Of a stretch of 64,000 bases of DNA, positions 9,570-18,607 are shown piece by piece (position 1 is the first letter of the stretch; the number at the start of each line of letters is the position of its first letter). This DNA is from Schleiferiaceae bacterium (lineage in GTDB: Bacteria > Bacteroidota > Bacteroidia > Flavobacteriales > Schleiferiaceae), in the NCBI GenBank assembly GCA_018401735.1, contig JAGYKI010000007.1, forward strand, positions 62,001-126,000, in the 5' to 3' direction. The notes under the pieces were generated by a model. That model had not been told where the DNA came from and did no database searches. It was given only the letters and a program-made list of their open reading frames with translations. A program made the position numbers and the translations under genes.

Positions 9570-10367
9570 ATGCACTCTTACATTAAAACGGATCAATTAC
9601 TCCACTTTCTCAGCCAGTACATAGCTAAAATGAATAGGCAATTCCTATCCAAGAAAGACGACGACAGCCATACAAATCTCTACTTCGACCCGCTACAAGG
9701 CGCCATAATTAGTCATTGGTTAGAGACCGACGTTGGGGCCATAGTATTTCGATTAAACCTTTTGGATTGGTCTTTCGATTTTGTAGATAGTGATTTCAAG
9801 CTACTTGACCGAATTGATTTACAAACCACCAAGCTTTCGGAACTGGAACAGTTCATTATTTATGGCTTAGAAAAGCTTAGACTAAATGCCAAAGGTTATT
9901 CCCAAAAAATGCATTATCAAATCCCAAATTATGATCACAATGATGATTACTTAAAAACCGTGCATCCCTTTAATTTGGAAGAATGGATGACTTTCCGGAG
10001 TTTAGCGAATAATGCTTGCTATGAAGTTTTAGGAAGTTTACAAAGAACACGCGAGGTTCGTATTTGGCCGCATCATTTCGATACAGGTATTTATTTCAGG
10101 CTAAAAAACAATGTTAATATCAGCTTTGGTTTAGCGATGCAAGACAAACATTGTCCCGATCCTTATTTTTACGCCAGCGCATTCAATGGTGCAGGAGAAA
10201 GTATTAAGGTAAATCCCCCGCAAAGCTCAGTTCTCATCGGCAAATGGATTTCTAGTAGCGATTTTAATGCGGTCATTTTAAGCTTAAAAGAATTAAACAA
10301 TAGCCACGAAGATCTTCTCAAGGGATTTATCCGCTCCTTCCTCAAAATTTATCTCAGACTTCTTTAA
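9570..10367 (+). CDS. Conserved hypothetical protein
   Basis: 265 residues from the ATG at 9570 (a TTG two codons earlier is also possible). It is soluble, with no signal peptide or membrane segment. It is rich in aromatic residues and acidic-basic mixtures, with segments such as YFDPLQGAIISHWLETD and IRSFLKIYLRLL at the C-terminus. I do not recognise a family. The composition and codon use match the neighbours, so it is probably a real gene. It sits between recG and the polysaccharide exporter and shows no clear functional link to either. Confidence 0.65.
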   Translation: MHSYIKTDQLLHFLSQYIAKMNRQFLSKKDDDSHTNLYFDPLQGAIISHWLETDVGAIVFRLNLLDWSFDFVDSDFKLLDRIDLQTTKLSELEQFIIYGLEKLRLNAKGYSQKMHYQIPNYDHNDDYLKTVHPFNLEEWMTFRSLANNACYEVLGSLQRTREVRIWPHHFDTGIYFRLKNNVNISFGLAMQDKHCPDPYFYASAFNGAGESIKVNPPQSSVLIGKWISSSDFNAVILSLKELNNSHEDLLKGFIRSFLKIYLRLL

Positions 10368-10505
10368 ACCAGAGTTCTATTACAACTTAGACTATTGCAT
10401 CAGGTTTTCAATCAAACCCACTATTTACTGACGCTCTGATGCCTAATTACGCGTTTGAACCCACGGTAAATAAATTACCTTTGATCCATCAAAGAGAAGG
10501 TCCAC

Positions 10506-11321
10506 ATAAAAATTAAAGCCGACTCCCCGAGCCTTATCAGTCGGGGTGAGGAACTTTGGCACTACCGCGGTTTGCTTTACAACTTTGCATACCGCGATTA
10601 TCGCGCGCGTTATGCCCAAACTTTATTAGGTTATGGCTGGGCTATTATTCAGCCAATTATGGCTGCGGCCGTATTGTTTTTCCTCTTCCGTAATTTACTC
10701 AAAGTAGAAACGCAAGGGGTCGCATTTTTGAGTTTTACCTTTTCAGGATTGCTTTTTTGGAATTACTTCGCCTTCGTTTTGAGCCAAAGCTCAGCCTCGC
10801 TGATTAGTGCGCAAAGCATGCTACAAAAAATTTACTTTCCACGCATTATTCTTCCCTTGTCTAAGGGCTTACTTGGCTTGGTAGAGCTTTCGATTACTTT
10901 GGTTCTTTTCCTTTTTATCGCTTTCGCAGATGCGCAGTTAAAACCCCTTGGATTACTTAGCTTCATTCCCTTAATTATTGGTGTTTTGGCGGCAGCCTGG
11001 GGTTTAGGATTATGGCTTTCTGCCTTGAGCATACGTTACCGCGATTTACAGCAGGCCTTGCCCTTTTTGCTACAAATGCTATTTTTCATTAGCCCTATCG
11101 CCTACTCGCCAGCTCTGGTGCAAGAGCGTTTACCCGAAAGTGTGCAAGCACTTTATTACCTCAACCCTATCAGTGGAATCCTCGAACTTTTTCGAGCAGC
11201 CCTATTTAATCTAGAATATCATCCTCAAGCTTGGCTTTCTATTCTAGTGGCCTTTTTTCTTTTTATCAGTGGCTGGTGGTATTTTCATCGCGTCGAACGC
11301 AAAATTGCCGATTTGATATGA
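10506..11321 (+). CDS. ABC-2 type polysaccharide export permease (Wzm-like)
   Basis: Integral-membrane subunit of an O-antigen/polysaccharide ABC exporter, with six membrane segments and the N-terminal YRDYRARYAQTLLGYGWAII motif that precedes the first helix in Wzm/TagG permeases. A conventional start (TTG at 10572) would cut off residues that homologues have. In frame upstream lies a fitting extension, KIKADSPEPLISRGEELW, with no ATG, GTG or TTG. A Shine-Dalgarno-like AAAGAGAAGG at 10491-10500 points to an ATA at 10506 (or ATT at 10512). I give 10506, but the start is uncertain. The stop overlaps the start of the ATPase gene (ATGA), so the two subunits are co-translated. Confidence 0.88.
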   Translation: MKIKADSPSLISRGEELWHYRGLLYNFAYRDYRARYAQTLLGYGWAIIQPIMAAAVLFFLFRNLLKVETQGVAFLSFTFSGLLFWNYFAFVLSQSSASLISAQSMLQKIYFPRIILPLSKGLLGLVELSITLVLFLFIAFADAQLKPLGLLSFIPLIIGVLAAAWGLGLWLSALSIRYRDLQQALPFLLQMLFFISPIAYSPALVQERLPESVQALYYLNPISGILELFRAALFNLEYHPQAWLSILVAFFLFISGWWYFHRVERKIADLI

Positions 11322-12469
11322 CTAATGCAATTGAGATTAAAGGTCTCAGCAAAGAGTATAAGCTGGGCAAAGGCAAAAGTTTTTTCGCATTAAAGGAAAT
11401 TGATCTAAACTTACCGAAAGGAAAAGTACTGGGCTTAATTGGCCATAATGGAGCAGGGAAATCAACTCTGTTGAAAATACTTTCTCGCATCACTTTTCCT
11501 AGTAGTGGTGAAATTAACGTTTACGGTAAACTTTCTTCCTTGCTTGAAGTAGGCACCGGTTTTCACCCCGAACTTAGTGGCCGCGAGAACATCTATTTAA
11601 ACGGCAGTATTTTAGGAATGACTAAAAGCGAGATTAACGAACGTTTTACTGAAATTGTGGCTTTCGCGGGGGTAGAAGAGTTTTTAGACCTTCCAGTAAA
11701 GCGCTATAGCAGCGGCATGTACGTGCGTTTAGCCTTTGCTGTTGCGGCCCATCTTGATGCCGAAGTTTTACTAATCGATGAAGTTTTAGCCGTAGGCGAT
11801 GCCGAGTTTCAAAAACGCTGTTTGCAAAGAATGGACAGTCTTAGTAAGGAGAAAGAGCGCAGCATTGTTTTCGTTAGTCATAATATGAGTGCCATTATTA
11901 AACTGTGCGATGAAGTGGCTTGGCTTGAAAAGGGACAAATTATCGCTCGAGGAGCACCGCAAGAAATTATTGATCAGTATCTGGCAAAGACCGCCGAATT
12001 AAACCGCGATATTCCTGTGCTATTGCGCAATGACCGAGAAGGAGATGGCCGAGCAAAAATTGTGGATATCAGTATTGCAAAAAATAAGATCGGTGAATTC
12101 TTTACCTCGGGCAAGGCCCTAAATTTAGCAGTGAAATTTGACCTTTTAAACGCAAAGGCGAAAAACTTCAAACTCGAATTACACCTTTTTAACAGCCGGG
12201 GAAATTACCTCAGCACTTTCAGCCATAGCGCGAATTTAAGCGGACTAAAGCAAGAATCTTGGCTTTGCGAGGTGAAGGATTTAACCCTAATGCCCGGTGA
12301 TTTCTTTTTCAATGTGCATCTTTACCTCGACGGACAAAGAGCTGATTTTGTAGGAAGAGCTTTTTATTTTAAGGTAATCGACGAAAAGTCGGAGGATAAT
12401 GAAATCGCTATTAGTCGGCAAAATCCAGGCATCTACTTACTTAACACTTGGAAGACGCTTAAACCTTAA
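11318..12469 (+). CDS. ABC polysaccharide export ATPase (Wzt-like) with C-terminal extension
   Basis: 383 residues from the ATG at 11318, which overlaps the permease stop. An earlier in-frame ATG (11231) lies inside the permease gene and is rejected. Walker A GHNGAGKSTLLK near residue 46, signature YSSGMYVRLAFAVA near 135, Walker B VLLIDEVLAVGD and the H-loop VSHN are all intact. Residues from about 240 to 383 form a beta-rich domain like the Wzt C-terminal domain, which in characterised systems binds the finished glycan before export. With the Wzm-like permease it would move undecaprenyl-linked polysaccharide across the inner membrane. Confidence 0.93.
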   Translation: MTNAIEIKGLSKEYKLGKGKSFFALKEIDLNLPKGKVLGLIGHNGAGKSTLLKILSRITFPSSGEINVYGKLSSLLEVGTGFHPELSGRENIYLNGSILGMTKSEINERFTEIVAFAGVEEFLDLPVKRYSSGMYVRLAFAVAAHLDAEVLLIDEVLAVGDAEFQKRCLQRMDSLSKEKERSIVFVSHNMSAIIKLCDEVAWLEKGQIIARGAPQEIIDQYLAKTAELNRDIPVLLRNDREGDGRAKIVDISIAKNKIGEFFTSGKALNLAVKFDLLNAKAKNFKLELHLFNSRGNYLSTFSHSANLSGLKQESWLCEVKDLTLMPGDFFFNVHLYLDGQRADFVGRAFYFKVIDEKSEDNEIAISRQNPGIYLLNTWKTLKP

Positions 12470-13205
12470 GCTTAGGTTGAGAGGGCCCAAATATTTCTTT
12501 GAACTTCATTTTCAGCAAAGCACTGGTGGGAATACTTCTATTTTTCAAGTAAATCTTTTTAGCCGCTTCATACAGTTGTTGGTCAACTGTGTTTAAATCT
12601 GCAATCTCAGCGGCATGCTTCTTATAAATTGTTTGCCAAAGCTTTTCAGATTTTCGGCGATTTAGATACGGATAATATACGTTTTTAAAGCCCAATTTTA
12701 AAGACAAATCTAAAAGGCCTTCATTTAAGTTTTCCGCTACTCCCACCCAATCGAAACTATGCAAGTTTTGCAAAGCACCTTGATAAGCGATCTTTGAATC
12801 GGCTTTACTATGGGGACGTCCAACTAGCATTTGACATTGCCAATTTTGCGCATAGTTAGATCGAAGGTAATCTTCAAAGTTAGCATAGGAGTCGCGCTCT
12901 TCTTTTAACCGCGGTTCATCAGAGTGCTGCAGATGCACATAGCGTGAAATTACTCGCTCAACAGGATCACGTAAAAGAGTAGCACTGAAATAATTATGCT
13001 CACTTAAAAGCTCAATGAGCTGGTAGCTAAAATGACCATGTAAAAAGGGGATAGACTTATCTAATGCCTCTCTTAATTGTGAATCCTTATCACCCGAAAT
13101 AATTTGGCTTTGTTGCAATCCGTACTTTTGATGCAACATATTTACCAAAGTGGTGCCTCCTGTTTTAGGCAGGTGCAGAAAAATTATTTTTCTTTGATCA
13201 CTCAT
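12459..13205 (-). CDS. Sulfotransferase family protein (carbohydrate-type)
   Basis: 248 residues from the ATG at 13205. Upstream in-frame codons overlap the divergent sulfotransferase and are rejected. The 5'-phosphosulfate loop FLHLPKTGGTTL is at residues 9-20 and the 3'-phosphate motif LLRDPVERVISRYVHLQ near 85-100, as in PAPS-dependent carbohydrate sulfotransferases. It is likely to sulfate a surface polysaccharide or glycolipid in the cytoplasm, given the flanking exporter and glycosyltransferases. The 3' end overlaps the Wzt gene tail on the other strand by eleven bases. Its start is ten bases from that of the divergent second sulfotransferase, so the two share a tiny intergenic space. 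The substrate is unknown. Confidence 0.85.
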   Translation of the reverse strand: MSDQRKIIFLHLPKTGGTTLVNMLHQKYGLQQSQIISGDKDSQLREALDKSIPFLHGHFSYQLIELLSEHNYFSATLLRDPVERVISRYVHLQHSDEPRLKEERDSYANFEDYLRSNYAQNWQCQMLVGRPHSKADSKIAYQGALQNLHSFDWVGVAENLNEGLLDLSLKLGFKNVYYPYLNRRKSEKLWQTIYKKHAAEIADLNTVDQQLYEAAKKIYLKNRSIPTSALLKMKFKEIFGPSQPKLKV

Positions 13206-13215
13206 TAATGCTCCT

Positions 13216-13866
13216 ATGGCCTCAGCCCCCTTTATAATAATTGGCATGCACCGCAGCGGTACCTCCTTACTGGCAAAAGTACTGGAAAGATCAGGTATTT
13301 TTATGGGGGTTATGAAAGACCATAACTTTGAAGCCATGCATTTTTTAAGCTTAAACCAGCAAAGTATGTGGGCTGCAGGTTATGAATGGCATCATCCGGG
13401 CGCTCCCACAAAGGAATATTGGAAAACTATGCCTGCGCAGGTTTTATACCGTGAGCATTTTAAATTGATCGGGCGAAAGGCCTATTGGCTTAATTTGCTT
13501 AAAAACCCTGCCTGGGGTTTTAAAGACCCGCGCACTACCTTTACCCTAAAAATGTGGCTAAGCCTTTATCCTGAAGCCAAAGTAATTCACCTATACCGCA
13601 ATTGCGACGAAGTAATCGCCAGTTTGCAAACCCGCAACAAACGCAAGGGTGAAGTCTATTTTGAAGCGCTAGAAAATAGTGAGTTCTGCCGAGATCTCTG
13701 CCTAAAATATCAAAAACAGGCTCGTAGCTATGCCGCTGAATTAGGCAATAACTACCTCGAAATAAATTACCATGATTTAATTACTGGCGATGAGAAGAGC
13801 CTCGTGCAATTGAGCGACTTTTGTGCTAAACCCGTGCGTGAAGCGCTCGAATATTACCTGCATTAA
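13216..13866 (+). CDS. Sulfotransferase family protein
   Basis: 216 residues. The PAPS-binding loop IIIGMHRSGTSLLAKVLE occupies residues 7-24, and the 3'-phosphate-binding segment VIHLYRNCDEVIASL lies near 120-135, with RDPVER-type residues replaced by YRNCDE. Members of this group are often found in polysaccharide clusters and sulfate glycans or glycosyltransferase products. The stop overlaps the next glycosyltransferase start by one base (TAATG), so sulfation and glycosylation genes are co-expressed. It differs in sequence from the divergent sulfotransferase beside it, which argues against a recent duplication. Confidence 0.83.
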   Translation: MASAPFIIIGMHRSGTSLLAKVLERSGIFMGVMKDHNFEAMHFLSLNQQSMWAAGYEWHHPGAPTKEYWKTMPAQVLYREHFKLIGRKAYWLNLLKNPAWGFKDPRTTFTLKMWLSLYPEAKVIHLYRNCDEVIASLQTRNKRKGEVYFEALENSEFCRDLCLKYQKQARSYAAELGNNYLEINYHDLITGDEKSLVQLSDFCAKPVREALEYYLH

Positions 13867-14894
13867 TGGCGCTTGTTTCGGTTATAGTCCCCAATTACAA
13901 CCATGCTCGTTTTTTAGAAAAACGCCTCGCCAGTATTGCGAACCAAAGCTTTCGCGATTTTGAGGTAATTCTTCTCGACGATGCCAGCAGTGATAACAGC
14001 CGCGAAATCCTTATAGATTGGTGCAAACAACATAAAAATTGGCAGTATCACTTTAATGAAACAAATAGCGGCAGTCCCTTTATACAATGGAATAAAGGCA
14101 TTGCCCTAGCCTCTGCACCTTTTATTTGGATTGCCGAAAGCGATGATTATTGCGAAAGTAATTTCCTCGAAAAATTAGTTCCACTGTTGCAAAAGAATGC
14201 TCAGATGGGCATAGTATACGGGCAATCACTCCTGGTAGATGAGCAAGACAAGTTGCTATACAGCTATAAAGAAAACTTAGAATTCATCTACAAAAGTAAA
14301 GACTGGGATAAAGACTTTACTAAAAATGGACAGCTCGCCTGCCGCGAATGGCTTTTACATCACAATCCCATTCCTAATGCTAGTGGGATTCTTTTCAGAA
14401 AGGAAGCTTATTTAAAAGTTGGACAAGCCGATCCTAAAATGCGCCTTAATGGTGATTGGCATTTGTACGCCAAAATATTATTGCAATACGATTTAGGTTT
14501 TATGGCGGAAGACCTAAATTACTTCCGAGTTCATCAAGCTACGCAGCGCTCTAAATCGATACGCAATGCCTCGGTTTACCGAGAACTGATAGAAATTAAC
14601 AGCTTAATTCGCAAAGCCATTCCCGAAGCTACCGCAGAAGCCAACCAAGCTTTAGATGAATTTGCTAACTGGTGGATAGGTAACCTACCCTACCATGCGT
14701 GGACTAAAGAAAATTGGCAGTTAAACCAAGAACTATTTCGCTTCTTTAGTGCTTATAAAAACAATCTTGCTTATCGAATATTTTTAACGTTTTTAATAAG
14801 CTATTTACGTGATTTTCTGAATGCTATCGGACTTTTAAAACCGCTTAAGAAATTACGTTCACAATTGTTTCCGGGAAAATACTGGGATAAATGA
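13866..14894 (+). CDS. GT2 family glycosyltransferase
   Basis: 342 residues with a GT-A fold: VSVIVPNYNHARFLEKRL at the N-terminus, the nucleotide-binding LLDDASSDNS near residues 38-47 and the DxD-type metal site AESDDYCE near 95-102. The C-terminal 120 residues are helical and basic (KPLKKLRSQLF near the end), possibly membrane-associating. It transfers a sugar from a nucleotide donor to a glycan acceptor. It is coupled by one-base overlap to the sulfotransferase before it and by ATGA overlap to the glycosyltransferase after it. Donor specificity is unknown. Confidence 0.88.
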   Translation: MALVSVIVPNYNHARFLEKRLASIANQSFRDFEVILLDDASSDNSREILIDWCKQHKNWQYHFNETNSGSPFIQWNKGIALASAPFIWIAESDDYCESNFLEKLVPLLQKNAQMGIVYGQSLLVDEQDKLLYSYKENLEFIYKSKDWDKDFTKNGQLACREWLLHHNPIPNASGILFRKEAYLKVGQADPKMRLNGDWHLYAKILLQYDLGFMAEDLNYFRVHQATQRSKSIRNASVYRELIEINSLIRKAIPEATAEANQALDEFANWWIGNLPYHAWTKENWQLNQELFRFFSAYKNNLAYRIFLTFLISYLRDFLNAIGLLKPLKKLRSQLFPGKYWDK

Positions 14895-15763
14895 GCCACT
14901 TATTCTACTCCATAATCATCCCTGCTTATAATGCAGCAAAAACACTGGAAAAGTGTCTCAATTCCGTGCTTACGCAAGATTTCCCTTCCTACGAAATTAT
15001 CGTTGTTAATGATGGCAGCGAAGACCATACTTTAAGCCTGCTCCAAAGCTGGCAGGAAAATCATGAAGATATTCGTCTGCAAATTATCAACCAAGAGAAT
15101 AGTGGATTAGGAGCGGCTCGCAATGCTGCCCTGCAATTGGCTAAAGGGGAATACTGTGCCTTGTTAGACGCCGATGACTACTGGCATCCTGAGAAGCTGA
15201 AATCTTGCCACAGCTTTTTGAAGCATAGTCCAGAATGTGATGTCCTCTATCATAATGTCTTCAATATCGGACTAAATGGCGAAAAGAAGAGGCGGGTTTT
15301 CGCCCTGTCTGCCGCGAGCGATATATTGGAAAAAGGCTGTCCCATTGTGCCCTCCGCTGCCATATTAAAAACTACTACTGCTCAAGAATTTGGTTTTAGC
15401 ACACAGTCAAAATTCCACGGTGCGGAAGACCTTTACCTTTGGCTAGAGTTATTCGCTGCTAAAAAGTGCTTTTACTATTGGCCCGAAGCCATCGCTTATT
15501 ACCGCGAAACTGGCGGTATGAGCAGCCGTATTGATGAGCATCTTAAAAAAGTAGAAAATGTATACGAACACTTCTATCAGCTCGACCTTTATAAACGTCT
15601 GGCTTTTGAGCAGGCTTTGCAACGCAAATGGTATGAAGCCGCCCGTTTTTACCAAAAACGGGGACAGCATCATGCTGCTGAACGCTACTATTCTATGGCC
15701 GACGGCAAGTCTCTAAAAATTTTCACTTTGAAAATAATGAATCGTTTAGGACTAAGTTATTAA
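14891..15763 (+). CDS. GT2 family glycosyltransferase
   Basis: 290 residues, GT-A fold: YSIIIPAYNAAKTLEKCL at the start, VVNDGSEDHTLSLL near residues 38-50 and LLDADDYWHPEKL near 93-105 containing the DxD site. The start overlaps the preceding gene by four bases (ATGA). It ends the sulfotransferase-GT2-GT2 unit. Its TAA stop forms the first three bases of a copy of the dispersed TAACGTGAGTTCGA terminal repeat (see separate entry), so the repeat inserted immediately at the gene end or supplied its stop codon. Confidence 0.88.
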   Translation: MSHLFYSIIIPAYNAAKTLEKCLNSVLTQDFPSYEIIVVNDGSEDHTLSLLQSWQENHEDIRLQIINQENSGLGAARNAALQLAKGEYCALLDADDYWHPEKLKSCHSFLKHSPECDVLYHNVFNIGLNGEKKRRVFALSAASDILEKGCPIVPSAAILKTTTAQEFGFSTQSKFHGAEDLYLWLELFAAKKCFYYWPEAIAYYRETGGMSSRIDEHLKKVENVYEHFYQLDLYKRLAFEQALQRKWYEAARFYQKRGQHHAAERYYSMADGKSLKIFTLKIMNRLGLSY

Positions 15764-15774
15764 CGTGAGTTCGA
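15761..15774 (+). repeat. Solitary end of the dispersed inverted-repeat element
   Basis: TAACGTGAGTTCGA matches the left terminal sequence of the elements at 44793 and 57192. Further match is weak (AGGCTTCAGTCC resembles the internal GAGGCCTGA region), so this is probably a degraded copy. Confidence 0.45.
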
Positions 15775-15825
15775 TATAAAATTAGGCTTCAGTCCTTTTT
15801 TAAATATCAATATGTAAAAATTATT

Positions 15826-17730
15826 TTAATTAAGTCCACGTTTTTCGCGGTAAGCCCGCACGTAGTCCATTGGTTCCCGCAAATTATTTTTTGTCTGCAA
15901 AAATTCCATCATCGCTTTATAGCGACCGTGTTGCGGATAAGTTTGCAAACACCCTCTCAATGCATTGGCAAGACTACTTAAGTAGCGCTCATCGTTACTG
16001 CGCGGTGGATATAAATTTAAAGCCCCTAAAGCATCGGCAAATTCTTGGCCTTGCAAATGCATTTGTGCCTTTAAAAGTAGTGCCTGTTCAAACTGCGGGG
16101 ATAATGCCAAAGCGCTATCTACGTAAGTGAGTGCCTTTTCACGCGCTCCCATTTGTGCATGAACCTGAGCTAAAAACTCATAAACCAAAATATTATAGGG
16201 AGCCGCTTGACGTGCCAATTGTAGATCGTTTAAAGCTTGTTGAGGCCTTTGTGTAATTGCATAACCCTTAGCCGAATAGTAACGGAGAGGATTGGCAAAG
16301 GCATCTACCGTGTACCAATCGCTAATCGCTGCCTCTACCGCGGGTACAATGGCTTGAGCATTGCGTGAACTATTCGCTTCCAAAACCGCTACGGTTGCTT
16401 TTTCGGCCGTGTACCTTTGGGTATTTACATAGATGCCACCCAGAAACAAAAAGGCTAAAATATAAACCAAGGGTTTGATGGTTTTTAGTTGCTGTTCTTT
16501 CGCGTAAGCAAAAGAAATAGCCATAAATAGCATTAGTAAAAAAGTATGACTGGCTCTTTCAATGGGAAAATCACTGAACGAGAAAAATGCAAAAGCTAGC
16601 AGGCCGAAGAAAGCTAAATATTGTAGTTTCAAATCTCTTTCGTCTGGAAGCGTTTTTAAATTTTTACTTATCTGCCGAAAGGCAAAGAAAAACAAAGCTA
16701 AATAGGCTAATAGGGCAATAGGACCCGCTTCTGCCCAAATCCATAAATAGTCGTTATGCGGCCTTTGTATATGAGTAACGCCCTGCATTACGCTGCGGTC
16801 GACCTTGGCTAAGCCATACTTCGGAAATATTAACTTCCAGTTGCCTGCCCCCACGCCCGCAACCGGATTATCAGCAATCATGGCCATACTATTCTCCCAA
16901 AAACTCAAACGCTTTTGGAGGTTACTACTATTTAAAAAAGATTCTTTTACCGTGGGATTGAAAAAGAGAGCGGCAAGAATAAGTAAGGCCAATCCAGCAT
17001 TAATAAAAAGCCACTTCTTGGCAATTTTCACCTTCCCTTTAGAATAGAAACTCATCAGCGCAAGCGTAAAAATAGCGGCCGCCGTAAAGGATAACCACAC
17101 CCCGCGTGTACGCAGCACAAAAATTTCGAAGAGAATGATGATACTAACCACCATCGCTAGGTTTTTCTGCCACGAATTTAAAAGGGACCAAGCGGCAACA
17201 CTTAGTGGGAAGGCCAGCATGAGTGCCGAAGCGAGCAAGTTTTTATGGCCGTAAGTACCAGTAATAGTATATACATCTTGGAAAAAATCACCGCTAGCAA
17301 AGGCCGCCAAAATTTGAAAAAAGGCGGGGATAGCACTGGCAAACGCGAAAATCAAACCGCCTATTAGCAGTTGATCTTTACTGATACGCTCATCTTTTAA
17401 CTCGCTGTATAACAGAAAGAAGAAAGGTAAAAAAGAAAGATAGCGCGCTAAAGTACCATAAGCTTCACCGAGGTTTTGCGCGGCAGAAAGACTGACAATC
17501 TGCATAATAGCAAAAACTACAATGGCGAAACTAATACCGAGTGGAAATTTTTGTTGTGCCCAAAACTTAAAGCCTATTACCAAAAGACTGAGGCCGAAAA
17601 CCCCTAGTACTAAATAGCGTGATAATAAGGTCGGATCTAAAAGAGCATCTACTCTAAAGACTGGCAGTAAGGCCATAAGCGACCAAAAAATAAGGGTGGA
17701 GGGCGAAATCTTAACCTGCTTCTGCGCCAT
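15826..17730 (-). CDS. O-antigen ligase/polymerase-like membrane protein with TPR tail
   Basis: 634 residues. About twelve membrane segments fill residues 10-440. The large periplasmic loop carries the Wzy_C/O-antigen ligase signature GVGAGNWKLIFPKYG and HIQRPHNDYLWIWAEAG with the conserved His. The C-terminal 150 residues (from about 480) read as tetratricopeptide repeats, for example NILVYEFLAQVHAQMG and ALLLKAQMHLQGQEFADAL. Enzymes of this superfamily transfer lipid-linked glycan to lipid A core or other acceptors, or polymerise repeats. The TPR tail is common in Bacteroidota homologues and may recruit partners. Its location beside the Wzm/Wzt-type exporter supports a role in finishing the same surface glycan. 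Ligase versus polymerase cannot be separated by sequence alone. Confidence 0.85.
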   Translation of the reverse strand: MAQKQVKISPSTLIFWSLMALLPVFRVDALLDPTLLSRYLVLGVFGLSLLVIGFKFWAQQKFPLGISFAIVVFAIMQIVSLSAAQNLGEAYGTLARYLSFLPFFFLLYSELKDERISKDQLLIGGLIFAFASAIPAFFQILAAFASGDFFQDVYTITGTYGHKNLLASALMLAFPLSVAAWSLLNSWQKNLAMVVSIIILFEIFVLRTRGVWLSFTAAAIFTLALMSFYSKGKVKIAKKWLFINAGLALLILAALFFNPTVKESFLNSSNLQKRLSFWENSMAMIADNPVAGVGAGNWKLIFPKYGLAKVDRSVMQGVTHIQRPHNDYLWIWAEAGPIALLAYLALFFFAFRQISKNLKTLPDERDLKLQYLAFFGLLAFAFFSFSDFPIERASHTFLLMLFMAISFAYAKEQQLKTIKPLVYILAFLFLGGIYVNTQRYTAEKATVAVLEANSSRNAQAIVPAVEAAISDWYTVDAFANPLRYYSAKGYAITQRPQQALNDLQLARQAAPYNILVYEFLAQVHAQMGAREKALTYVDSALALSPQFEQALLLKAQMHLQGQEFADALGALNLYPPRSNDERYLSSLANALRGCLQTYPQHGRYKAMMEFLQTKNNLREPMDYVRAYREKRGLN

Positions 17731-17809
17731 AATTACATTTTGCGCTAATGTAAAATAACCGCGCTAAGAGAACAATTAAAGTTTGTAGTCGTTTTCAATG
17801 TTTGACACG

Positions 17810-17817
17810 TATCTTTG
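17810..17817 (+). promoter_or_regulatory. Bacteroidota -7 element TATCTTTG
   Basis: TATCTTTGCAG fits the TAnnTTTG -7 consensus of Bacteroidota primary sigma factor promoters and sits 23 bases before the TTG start of the VTT-domain gene. A TTTG at 17782-17785 lies 24 bases upstream, longer than the usual spacing for the -33 element. Confidence 0.55.
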
Positions 17818-17840
17818 CAGACCTTATTAATTAATAGCCC

Positions 17841-18479
17841 TTGTCGACCTCTAGTCCTATAAATAGAAATGCTAGAACCCGCAGCTTTTCTCAAAAAACT
17901 TGGTTAACGCACGAGTTTTTGAAGCGTAGCGGGCGCTACCGATTTATAGGGCAAAATTTATGGAAACTGGCCTTAAGTTTAATCGTTATCGGGGTAATAG
18001 TAGGATTGGTAAATCACTTTTTGATAGATATTGATGTTTTAATGGAAGGGCTTTTCAGTCGCTATTCGGACTGGACCATTTTGGCGGTTTTCTTTGCCAG
18101 TGAAAGCCTTTTGGGTTTAATCCCGCCCGAGCTTTTTATATTCTGGACTAGCACTTTTAATCAGCCTTGGCTACTAATTTGCGTCCTGGCCTTACTGAGC
18201 TATGCTGGCGGTAATGTTTCATTTTTCTTAGGCAAAAACTTACAGCGATTCCCTACCATAAGCAATTGGGTGCATTTTAAATTTCGTCAGCAAGTTTTGA
18301 TCTTTCACAAATTTGGTGGATTACTCATTTTCATAGCCGCTTTAACTCCCCTGCCCTTTTCGCCTATCAGCGTAATTGCGGGAGCGGTGGAATATCCTTT
18401 TAAAAGCTACTGGAAAATGGCGCTGTCGAGAATTTTACGCTTCTTTTTATATGGCTTTTTGCTTTTAAAACTGGCCTAG
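17841..18479 (+). CDS. VTT-domain (DedA/SNARE-associated) membrane protein
   Basis: 212 residues beginning at TTG 17841. No ATG lies in a better position. A soluble basic N-terminus of about 45 residues precedes a membrane helix (LALSLIVIGVIVGLV), then the VTT region with the re-entrant loop-like ALTPLPFSPISVIAGAVEYP near residues 165-185. DedA-superfamily proteins act in undecaprenyl phosphate or phospholipid translocation and membrane homeostasis. This shorter form belongs to the YqaA/VTT side of the family. A TATCTTTG promoter element lies just upstream, so it is probably transcribed alone. Confidence 0.8.
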   Translation: MSTSSPINRNARTRSFSQKTWLTHEFLKRSGRYRFIGQNLWKLALSLIVIGVIVGLVNHFLIDIDVLMEGLFSRYSDWTILAVFFASESLLGLIPPELFIFWTSTFNQPWLLICVLALLSYAGGNVSFFLGKNLQRFPTISNWVHFKFRQQVLIFHKFGGLLIFIAALTPLPFSPISVIAGAVEYPFKSYWKMALSRILRFFLYGFLLLKLA

Positions 18480-18607
18480 ACTTTTACCTAGTAAGGACTT
18501 TTGTAAGTAATAAGAATCCTTAAAACCCTTTTTTACAAGCCACAAATTTGATTATTTTTCATCTCAGAACTAATGCTCCATTTTAGCGCGAACAGTATTT
18601 TTGTCTT

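Noticed and set aside
11231..11317. Longer Wzt-like ATPase N-terminus
   Set aside because: These codons lie inside the permease gene in another frame; ATGA overlap at 11318 fits the family start.
13206..13337. Longer minus-strand sulfotransferase start
   Set aside because: The extension is antisense to the PAPS loop of the divergent sulfotransferase.
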